From Prolixibacteraceae bacterium (GTDB lineage Bacteria > Bacteroidota > Bacteroidia > Bacteroidales > Prolixibacteraceae), in contig SKHV01000083.1 in NCBI GenBank assembly GCA_007116765.1, positions 1 to 5,048 of the forward strand: a stretch of 5,048 nucleotides of DNA, given 5' to 3'. Below the pieces are notes generated by a model that saw only the letters and a program-made list of their open reading frames with translations, was not told where the DNA came from and made no database searches. Shown in pieces: positions 1 through 5,011 of this stretch. The first letter of the stretch is position 1; each line of letters starts with the position of its first letter. The translations under genes were made by a program, and so were the position numbers.

Positions 1-1
1 A

Positions 2-682
2 ACCTGGCAGATAATCGACATGCGCGAAAAAATGAACATGCCGCTTTACTATCCTACCGACCCATTGCACCAACGCAAAAGCTTGATCAATGCAATAATC
101 GATGGTATTGATCAAAATCAGTTTACTGCATTCAGAACTCCGCTAAATACCAATGCATTTGAATTCGATCCCAACAACATGTTCATGAATATTGACGAAA
201 TAAGAGACATTGGGATGACCGAAGAATTGGTGGAGGTAGAAATACGCCCCGGAGTTTGGGACGAAAGAGTTGTGCAAATTCGTTGGAGACCTGAAGAAAT
301 TAAGCAAGTACTGGTGAAAGAAGTATGGTACTTCAGTCGTAAAGACTCTCGTTTGCATGTCGAAATAATTGGCATTTGCCCAATACGGGAATATGAATTC
401 GAAGGCATGATACGCCGACAGCGTTTATTCTGGATATACTACCCCGACACACGTGCCTATTTCGCTACGGTACCTGTATATAGCCTCACAAACGATAAAG
501 CCCTCTACTCTTACGACGACCTTTTTGTTCATCGCTATTTTAACTCATACTTCGTTCAGGAAGCTAATGTATATAACGATCGTATGATAACCGATTATGT
601 TTCGGGTCGCGAAGCCCAACTTGAATCGGACAGAATAAAACGTGAAATTTTTGACAGAGAGCAAGATATGTGGGAAAACTAA
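2..682 (+). CDS. gldN: Type IX secretion ring protein GldN/PorN, 5'-truncated by the window edge
   Basis: GldN/PorN is a periplasmic protein that forms, with the outer-membrane lipoprotein GldK/PorK, the large ring of the type IX secretion system, and it contacts the GldL-GldM motor. The 226 visible codons match my memory of the family: the opening TWQIIDMREKMN followed by PLYYPTD, then the acidic/aromatic middle (VWYFSRKDSRLHVEIIGICP) and the C-terminal helix ending in REIFDREQDMWEN. The frame is open to the left edge, so the ATG at 20 is an internal methionine and not the start. The family is usually about 290-360 residues, so the signal peptide and roughly the first 60-130 residues lie outside. 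The stop is TAA at 680-682. A perfect hairpin and then a GldK-type gene follow on the same strand. Regulation cannot be judged because the promoter is not in view. The family call is confident; GldN versus a GldO-like paralogue cannot be separated here. Confidence 0.9.
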   Translation, partial: TWQIIDMREKMNMPLYYPTDPLHQRKSLINAIIDGIDQNQFTAFRTPLNTNAFEFDPNNMFMNIDEIRDIGMTEELVEVEIRPGVWDERVVQIRWRPEEIKQVLVKEVWYFSRKDSRLHVEIIGICPIREYEFEGMIRRQRLFWIYYPDTRAYFATVPVYSLTNDKALYSYDDLFVHRYFNSYFVQEANVYNDRMITDYVSGREAQLESDRIKREIFDREQDMWEN

Positions 683-708
683 TTATTAATGTTATGTTTT
701 CTATTTTT

Positions 709-741
709 CAAAAGCCTTATGGAAATGCCATAAGGCTTTTG
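709..741 (+). terminator. Perfect 14-bp stem hairpin after gldN, probable intrinsic terminator or attenuator
   Basis: Bases 709-722 are exactly complementary to 728-741 with a 5-nt loop (AAATG). The stem begins CAAAAGCC and ends GGCTTTTG, so the A- and U-rich ends are part of the stem. It starts 26 nt after the gldN stop. Only four U follow the GC-rich part before GAGC, so termination may be incomplete and some read-through into the GldK-type gene is possible. It could instead be an mRNA-stabilising or processing hairpin. The structure is certain; the role is inferred. Confidence 0.65.
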
Positions 742-796
742 AGCTGTAAACAATAGTTGTTAATCTCACACGTTATTTTAGAAACATATAAAGCGG

Positions 797-2134
797 GTGC
801 ATAAATTTTTTCATCTATATAGAATACTTTTCATACTTGCAATTGCAATGCTTTCGGCCTGTAGTTCAGATGTGGCTATACACGACCTTAGAGGAGAATC
901 CCGATCTCAGTGGTTCGAACCCATACCCTACGGAATGACCTACATAAAAAAAGGATCGTTCATAATGGGTGCAAGCGATGAGCTTATTGACCACCCATTT
1001 ACTCCAAACCGTACAATTTCGGTAAACTCGTTTTGGATGGACGATACTGAAATCACCAATAATGAATACCGACAATACATTAACTGGATAACCGACTCGG
1101 TTGCAGCAAGCCTCACTTTTGCAGCTGGAATTGAATACTATCAGGCAAGCGATCGCGACAATAACCTTGTAGAACCGGCTATGGTTGACCGATTGAAAAT
1201 AAAGGAAATATGGACAGATGACCGTGTAGATGTAAGAGAAGCTATTCAACCAATTTTTTATCAGGGAAATGAGCGTATTTATAATCGACGTGAAATCGAT
1301 TTCCGAAAAGTTTTTTACACCTATTCCTACATCGACTTACAAAAAGCCGCATTGCGATCAAATAGCTACAATTATGAAACTCAAAGCTACGATGGAGTTG
1401 ATAGCCGCATGGATTTTATCGTCAACAAATCAGTACCTGTGTATCCCGACACCTTGGTATGGATTCGCGATTTTACCTATTCGTATAACGAACCCTGGAC
1501 TCTAAAATACTTTTATCACCCTGCATTTCGGGAATATCCTGTTGTGGGTGTAACTTGGGAACAGGCAAATGCATTTGCCCACTGGCGCACGCAACATAAG
1601 TTACGAGGCTTACACTTACAAAAAATATTACCTATTCAGGAATATAGGCTGCCCACCGAGGCCGAGTGGGAATATGCCGCACGTGGTGGCCGACAAAATT
1701 CAAAATATCCATGGGGAGGCTACTACACTTCCGACGGGAAAGGATGCTATCTGGCCAATTTTAAGCCCCATCGCGGAAATTATGTGGCTACCAGTGATTA
1801 TACCACAAAAACCATGAAAGTTGCCAGCTTCGAGCCCAACGATTACGGGCTTTACGATATGGCAGGGAACGTGGCCGAATGGACTAGCACTGCCTACAAT
1901 GAAGAAGGATATGCACTCACTCATGACTTAAACCCTGAATTCCGTTACAAAGCCCAACCCGATGACCCCCCGGCACTTAAACGAAAAGTGGTGCGCGGTG
2001 GTTCGTGGAAAGACGTGTCGTATTATATTCAGGTGCACACCCGCGATTACGAATATCAGGACTCTGCGAAAAGCTTCATTGGTTTCCGTTGTGTAATGAA
2101 TGCCATTGAAGATCAACGAAAAAAATACGAATAA
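797..2134 (+). CDS. GldK/PorK-type gliding/T9SS lipoprotein (SUMF1/FGE-like fold)
   Basis: GldK/PorK is an outer-membrane lipoprotein on the periplasmic side that forms the T9SS ring with GldN/PorN. The 445-residue product has a type II signal peptide (hydrophobic residues 10-19, lipobox LSAC, acylated Cys22). The GldK-like entry follows: RGES at 32-35, then PYGMTYIKKGSFIMG at 44-58 and DDTEITNNEYRQ at 82-93. After an insert of about 150 residues come the formylglycine-generating-enzyme-like landmarks: PVVGVTWEQA (248-257), RLPTEAEWEYAARGG (284-298), DYGLYDMAGNVAEW (349-362), VVRGGSW (398-404) and IGFRC (428-432). Its only cysteines are 22, 317 and 432. None lies in the RGGSW-to-TR segment where FGE enzymes carry a catalytic Cys, so a structural role is likely. 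The start is GTG: an in-frame TAG lies at 779-781, no ATG lies between, and the next Met (18) would destroy the signal peptide. No Shine-Dalgarno is seen. The symbol is left empty because the position after gldN suggests a second gldK-like copy. Confidence 0.85.
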   Translation: MHKFFHLYRILFILAIAMLSACSSDVAIHDLRGESRSQWFEPIPYGMTYIKKGSFIMGASDELIDHPFTPNRTISVNSFWMDDTEITNNEYRQYINWITDSVAASLTFAAGIEYYQASDRDNNLVEPAMVDRLKIKEIWTDDRVDVREAIQPIFYQGNERIYNRREIDFRKVFYTYSYIDLQKAALRSNSYNYETQSYDGVDSRMDFIVNKSVPVYPDTLVWIRDFTYSYNEPWTLKYFYHPAFREYPVVGVTWEQANAFAHWRTQHKLRGLHLQKILPIQEYRLPTEAEWEYAARGGRQNSKYPWGGYYTSDGKGCYLANFKPHRGNYVATSDYTTKTMKVASFEPNDYGLYDMAGNVAEWTSTAYNEEGYALTHDLNPEFRYKAQPDDPPALKRKVVRGGSWKDVSYYIQVHTRDYEYQDSAKSFIGFRCVMNAIEDQRKKYE

Positions 2135-2219
2135 TTTTTTTTTGAATCCTACAATTTCAAGCCAATCAATTTACCGCTTGATTTTCTCAAAAAATAATTC
2201 CTTCATATTACGCCGAATA

Positions 2220-2939
2220 CTATTCCCAAATAAAAGTTTGCAAATCGTTAGTGGCAATACACTGAATATCGAGTGATGAAGCCATGGGTTCAAACAAGTA
2301 GGCATTCACTATCAGCCGGTATTCTTCCCCCTGTACAAAAGTATTGTCGTCGTACCATCCGTATGCATCTGCTGTAACAATATAGTTTGTGTGGTAATTG
2401 TCGAGTAAAGGGGTTTCAAACAATACACTCCTCGATTCATCCAGTAAAGCCACTTTGTAATATTGGGCATTTAAATCTCTAATCCAACTCACGGTAAGGT
2501 TCCCGGTATTCACTTCGGGTTTAACCATGGAAATATCGGGTGGATTTAATGTTTGTGAGTAAAGGTAATCCGTTAAAGTCACAAAATGCCCCGACTCAAA
2601 AACAACATCAAAAAAATACCTTCCTTCTTCAGGTTTATCGGTGGAGTAACTATCGCGTGGAGGTGTGTAGGCAAAAGTAAACGCTCCTTCGGTTGAATCG
2701 AGGGAAACCTTTGCCGATGAATTTTCGTGATAAGCCTTCACGCTTTTCATTTCAGTATTAGAATAAGTAAAGAACTGTAATCCGTACACAAGCGAATCAC
2801 CTTCATAAAAAACCCTGACTAGGGCATCACCATGAGCCTGTACCGGTGTATCATAATCGTTGTCTAAACACGAGGTTAAAACCATCGATATAGCAAAAAC
2901 TATAAAGGATAAAATCAACAATCTATTTTTCTTAAGCAT
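2220..2939 (-). CDS. Predicted lipoprotein of unknown function, possible Fn3-like C-terminal half
   Basis: The 239-residue product begins MLKKNRLLILSFIVF and has a clear type II signal peptide: basic residues 3-6, hydrophobic 7-21, lipobox LTSC, acylated Cys24. The longer reading from an ATG at 2987 would add 16 residues before the basic region and would place the predicted promoter inside the gene, so I chose 2939. The residues after the Cys are acidic (LDNDYD), which in some Bacteroidota favours export to the cell surface. Residues about 36-128 look beta-rich. Residues about 132-216 start NPPDISMVKPEV and include LTVSWIRD, YYKVALLDE and EEYRLIVNAYLF, a pattern resembling a fibronectin type III sandwich. 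No catalytic motif is seen and I do not recognise the family. It converges with the GldK-type gene (85 bp between stops) and diverges from rpsP. The stop is TAG. It is a real gene by signal peptide and frame length; the function is unknown. Confidence 0.8.
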   Translation of the reverse strand: MLKKNRLLILSFIVFAISMVLTSCLDNDYDTPVQAHGDALVRVFYEGDSLVYGLQFFTYSNTEMKSVKAYHENSSAKVSLDSTEGAFTFAYTPPRDSYSTDKPEEGRYFFDVVFESGHFVTLTDYLYSQTLNPPDISMVKPEVNTGNLTVSWIRDLNAQYYKVALLDESRSVLFETPLLDNYHTNYIVTADAYGWYDDNTFVQGEEYRLIVNAYLFEPMASSLDIQCIATNDLQTFIWE

Positions 2940-2957
2940 AACGTTAAAATTTAAAAT

Positions 2958-2988
2958 GAAACATATTGAAGACGATCTTTCATGCAAA
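2958..2988 (-). promoter_or_regulatory. Possible Bacteroidota-type promoter for the lipoprotein gene
   Basis: Read on the minus strand, TTTG (2988-2985) is followed after 19 nt by TATGTTTC (2965-2958), which fits the consensus TAnnTTTG except for the last base. Transcription would start near 2951, giving a leader of about 12 nt before the ATG at 2939. The elements lie downstream of the alternative ATG at 2987 and so favour the shorter protein. One mismatch in a very AT-rich stretch keeps this moderate. Confidence 0.4.
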
Positions 2989-3054
2989 AGGTTGCGTCGT
3001 CATTAAATAAAAAAAAAACCGTGTCATAAACAGGCACTAAAATTGTCGAAAAGA

Positions 3055-3084
3055 TTTGAAATAGAAAATATTATTGTATTTTTG
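3055..3084 (+). promoter_or_regulatory. Bacteroidota-type promoter for rpsP
   Basis: The -33 element TTTG (3055-3058) is followed after 18 nt by TATTTTTG (3077-3084), an exact match to TAnnTTTG, the -7 element read by the primary sigma factor of Bacteroidota. Transcription would start near 3091, leaving an AT-rich leader of about 35 nt before the rpsP ATG. That leader has no Shine-Dalgarno and no visible stem-loop. It has adenines at -3 and -4 of the start codon, as is common in this phylum. Confidence 0.65.
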
Positions 3085-3125
3085 CGCACGTTTTAAGAAT
3101 AAATAATAATTTAAAAATTACAATT

Positions 3126-3920
3126 ATGCCAGTTAAAATTCGTTTGGCTCGTCACGGCCGAAAGAAATTTGCATACTACCACATAGTAGTTGCAGATAGC
3201 AGGGCGCCACGAGATGGTAATTATATTGAAAGGATCGGGATGTATAATCCAAACACGAATCCTGCTACCATTGAACTGGACTTTGATAAAGCCCTCGATT
3301 GGTTGACAAAAGGTGCTCAACCCACCGACACAACCAGAGCTATTTTATCATACCGCGGAGTAATGATGAAAAAACACCTTTTAGAGGGTGTGAAAAAAGG
3401 CGCTTTTGATGAAACAGAAGCCGAACGCAGATTCATTGCCTGGAAACAGGAAAAAGATGCGAAAATTCAAGCTAAAGTCGACAAGTTAAATAACGATGCT
3501 AGCACGGATGCAGAAAAACGCTTAGCCGCAGAAGCAAAAGTTAACGAGGCTCGTGCCACTGAATTGGCAAAACGCAAATCGGATTTAGCAGCTGAAGTTC
3601 AAGCAGCAAAAGCTGCCGAAGAAGCGAAAAACGCTCCTGTTGAAGAAGTAAAAGAAGAAGCGCCTGTTGCCGCAGTGGTAAAAGAAGAAGCGCCTGCAGT
3701 AGAAGAAACTCCTGCTGCTGAAGAAGTAAAAGAAGAGGCTCCTGTTGTAGAAAAAACTCCTGCTGCTGAAGAAGTAAAAGAAGAGACTCCTGTTGTAGAA
3801 GAAACTCCTGCTGCTGAAGAAGTAAAAGAAGAGACTCCTGTTGTAGAAGAAACTCCTGCTGCTGAAGAAGCGAAAGAAGAAGCTCCTGTAGTGGAAGAAG
3901 AAAAGAAAAAAGAGGAATAA
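3126..3920 (+). CDS. rpsP: 30S ribosomal protein S16 (bS16) with long repetitive acidic C-terminal extension
   Basis: S16 binds 16S rRNA and is needed for assembly of the 30S subunit. Residues 1 to about 82 are the ribosomal core, with the hallmark start MPVKIRLARHGRKK, then YYHIVVADSRAPRDG, IERIGMYNP and the region to LSYRGVMMKKHLL. E. coli S16 ends at 82 residues; Bacteroidota homologues have longer tails, to my recollection near 180, and this one has 264. Residues about 94-168 are charged, Ala/Lys/Glu-rich and probably helical. Residues 171-264 contain only A, E, K, N, P, T and V types, with 34 Glu against 10 Lys. Four 16-residue repeats (consensus TPAAEEVKEETPVVEE) span 195-258. The gene is flanked by its own promoter and terminator. 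It is not followed by rimM, trmD or rplS, unlike the E. coli operon. The core identification is certain; the role of the tail is unknown. Confidence 0.97.
   Translation: MPVKIRLARHGRKKFAYYHIVVADSRAPRDGNYIERIGMYNPNTNPATIELDFDKALDWLTKGAQPTDTTRAILSYRGVMMKKHLLEGVKKGAFDETEAERRFIAWKQEKDAKIQAKVDKLNNDASTDAEKRLAAEAKVNEARATELAKRKSDLAAEVQAAKAAEEAKNAPVEEVKEEAPVAAVVKEEAPAVEETPAAEEVKEEAPVVEKTPAAEEVKEETPVVEETPAAEEVKEETPVVEETPAAEEAKEEAPVVEEEKKKEE
3708..3899 (+). repeat. Four 48-bp in-frame tandem repeats inside rpsP
   Basis: Units lie at 3708-3755, 3756-3803, 3804-3851 and 3852-3899, each starting ACTCCTGCTGCTGAAGAA and encoding 16 residues. Units 2 and 3 are identical over all 48 bases. Unit 1 differs from them by ACT to GCT at its eleventh codon and GAA to AAA at its last. 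Unit 4 differs at several codons (GTA to GCG, GAG to GAA, ACT to GCT, GTT to GTA, GTA to GTG). Just upstream, a 19-bp sequence beginning GTAAAAGAAGAAGCGCC occurs at 3648 and again at 3678, a decayed earlier part of the array. Since 48 is a multiple of three, gain or loss of a unit keeps the frame. Confidence 0.95.
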
Positions 3921-3955
3921 GCCATTAGTTCTTATTCAATTCGATAAAATAATTA

Positions 3956-3983
3956 AAACACATCCTTCGGGGTGTGTTTTTTT
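3956..3983 (+). terminator. Strong rho-independent terminator of rpsP, possibly bidirectional
   Basis: ACACATCC pairs with GGGTGTGT (one T-G wobble) around a TTCG loop at 3966-3969. It is closed by C-G, which makes the very stable C(UUCG)G tetraloop, and flanking A and T bases extend the stem. Seven T (3977-3983) follow on the plus strand. The T-run reaches the prmC stop codon (3982-3984). Read on the minus strand, the hairpin is followed by TTTTAATTATTTTA, so it may also end prmC transcripts. It sits 35 nt after the rpsP stop. Confidence 0.88.
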
Positions 3984-4821
3984 ATTGATATACCCCTTTC
4001 GCAAATCGAGGTTTACCTTGTATATCAGCATATAACTCAGCAAAAAAACCATAAGAATTGAAAAGGCTTTCTACCTCACAGCCATAAGCCTCGTTAATTT
4101 CGAAATATATTGCTCCACCTTTTTTGAGCAGTAATTCTGCCTTTTGTAAAATTGCTCTGTAAAAAAGCAAAGGATCGTTGTCGGGTACAAATAAAGCTAA
4201 ATGTGGTTCATGCTCAAGCACCAAACTTTCCATATGCTCTTTTTCTTTCTCGGTCACATAGGGCGGATTACTCACAATTACATCAAAAAGGGAATAAGGA
4301 ATAGATTTAGCAGACAATATATCGTATTCAAAAAATGTAATTTCAGTTTGATTCAATGTGGAATTTGCTTGTGCAATTTCAAGAGCTGTTGATGAAATAT
4401 CGCAACTATACACCTCGCCCATTGGCAAATGCTTCTTCAACACTACGGGAATGCAGCCACTCCCCGACCCTATGTCTAAAACCTTTGGGCTTTGTCCTGT
4501 GTAATCTTTAATAATGAGTTCGACTAACTCTTCTGTTTCACCTCTTGGAATTAACACTCCGGGAGCAAGCTTAAACCTCAATCCATAGAATTCTCCTTCA
4601 CCCAATATATATTGTATGGGTTCCTTGCGGTTCAAACGATCTACAATAATGCAAAATGTGTCGAATTGATCAGAATTCAAACTCAAACCTGAATTGAATA
4701 AGAGCTGCTGGCGTGTTAAGCCTGTTAAATGTTCCATCACCATGTAAAACAATGAATTAATTTCATGTTCAGGATAAATGCCGTTCAACGATATACGCAA
4801 TTTTTCTTTGAGTTTTTTCAT
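3982..4821 (-). CDS. prmC: Peptide chain release factor N5-glutamine methyltransferase PrmC (HemK)
   Basis: PrmC is a cytoplasmic S-adenosylmethionine-dependent enzyme that methylates the glutamine of the GGQ motif in release factors RF1 and RF2 and so raises termination efficiency. The 279-residue product is of normal family length. An N-terminal helical domain (about 1-70) binds the release factor. It is followed by the family block QYILGEGEFYGL (70-81), VLIPRGETEELVE (89-101) and SAM-binding motif I VLDIGSGSGC (114-123). The acidic residue after the second strand is D141 (CDIS). The catalytic and substrate-glutamine-binding motif NPPY is at 185-188, EPHLAL is at 205-210, and the C-terminal GKPRF is at 269-273. 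All key residues are present, so it should be active. The start MKKLKEKLRIS is preceded by a plausible promoter. The gene converges with rpsP and the two share a terminator region. Confidence 0.96.
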   Translation of the reverse strand: MKKLKEKLRISLNGIYPEHEINSLFYMVMEHLTGLTRQQLLFNSGLSLNSDQFDTFCIIVDRLNRKEPIQYILGEGEFYGLRFKLAPGVLIPRGETEELVELIIKDYTGQSPKVLDIGSGSGCIPVVLKKHLPMGEVYSCDISSTALEIAQANSTLNQTEITFFEYDILSAKSIPYSLFDVIVSNPPYVTEKEKEHMESLVLEHEPHLALFVPDNDPLLFYRAILQKAELLLKKGGAIYFEINEAYGCEVESLFNSYGFFAELYADIQGKPRFAKGVYQ

Positions 4822-4844
4822 TCTATTTCATATTACTCCACAAG

Positions 4845-4852
4845 CAAAAGTA
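4845..4852 (-). promoter_or_regulatory. Possible -7 element of the prmC promoter
   Basis: On the minus strand the sequence is TACTTTTG, an exact match to TAnnTTTG. It lies 23 nt upstream of the prmC ATG, implying a leader of about 15-18 nt. No TTG is found at the -33 position (a GTTTTT stretch lies there), so the promoter may be weak or the match fortuitous. Confidence 0.45.
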
Positions 4853-4892
4853 AGAAAATATAGTCCGAAAAACTTATTTTAGAAGCACATAA

Positions 4893-4927
4893 GATTTACA
4901 AAACGATTTACTGAATCTGTGTAAATC
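4893..4927. repeat. Cluster of three GATTTAC motifs (two direct, one inverted), possible operator
   Basis: GATTTAC occurs at 4893-4899 and 4905-4911 (12-bp period), and its inverse complement GTAAATC at 4921-4927. The second and third copies form a dyad with a 9-nt spacer. The cluster ends 23 bp before the -33 element of the promoter at 4951-4981, where an activator would bind. It lies about 40-75 bp upstream of the prmC -7 element. The region is AT-rich, so chance is not excluded. A regulator is inferred, not seen. Confidence 0.4.
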
Positions 4928-4950
4928 ATTGGTATAAAAACACAACTCAT

Positions 4951-4981
4951 TTTGACATAGAAGAATATTGACTTACATTTG
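4951..4981 (+). promoter_or_regulatory. Near-ideal Bacteroidota promoter for the gene beginning at 5012
   Basis: TTTG (4951-4954), exactly 19 nt, then TACATTTG (4974-4981) match both elements of the Bacteroidota primary-sigma consensus. Transcription would start near 4988, giving a leader of about 24 nt before the ATG at 5012. The match supports a real gene starting at the window edge. Confidence 0.65.
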
Positions 4982-5011
4982 CTTATACATAATATTAAAA
5001 CTCATATACCT

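Noticed and set aside
20..682. ATG at base 20 as the start of gldN
   Set aside because: The frame is open to the window edge and the preceding codons (TWQIID) match the conserved GldN interior, so this methionine is internal.
774..781. TATTTTAG as a -7 element for the GldK-type gene
   Set aside because: It has one mismatch to TAnnTTTG, and the nearest TTG (757-759) is only 14 nt away. The leader would be under 10 nt. Too weak to call.
866..1249. Minus-strand frame of 127 codons within the GldK-type gene
   Set aside because: It lies entirely inside a well-supported gene on the other strand and shows no family motif or start context.
1269..1817. Plus-strand shadow frames within the GldK-type gene
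   Set aside because: They are out of frame with the recognised motifs and have no homologous features; the main frame is intact across this stretch, so no frameshift is implied.
2119..2143. A-run and T-run around the stop of the GldK-type gene as a terminator
   Set aside because: The stem would be only A-T pairs around a 7-nt loop with no GC core, so it is unlikely to be stable; the T-run alone is not a terminator.
2164..2183. AATCAA/TTGATT hairpin between the two convergent genes
   Set aside because: It is a 6-bp AT-rich stem with an 8-nt loop and only a short broken T-run; expected by chance in such AT-rich sequence.
3009..3037. A-run with a short GTGTC/GGCAC dyad upstream of rpsP
   Set aside because: The stem has 5 bp including a wobble that becomes a mismatch on the minus strand, where the T-run would follow. 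No gene ends there, so neither a terminator nor a leader RNA is supported.
3085..3125. Ribosomal leader RNA before rpsP
   Set aside because: The stretch between the predicted start site and the ATG is about 35 nt, almost all A and T, with no self-complementary segments.
3599..3925. Minus-strand 108-codon frame rich in Ser, Thr and Ala inside rpsP
   Set aside because: It is the complement of the Glu/Ala/Pro/Val repeats; the repetitive sense strand lacks stops in this frame by construction. It has no separate start signal or plausible product.
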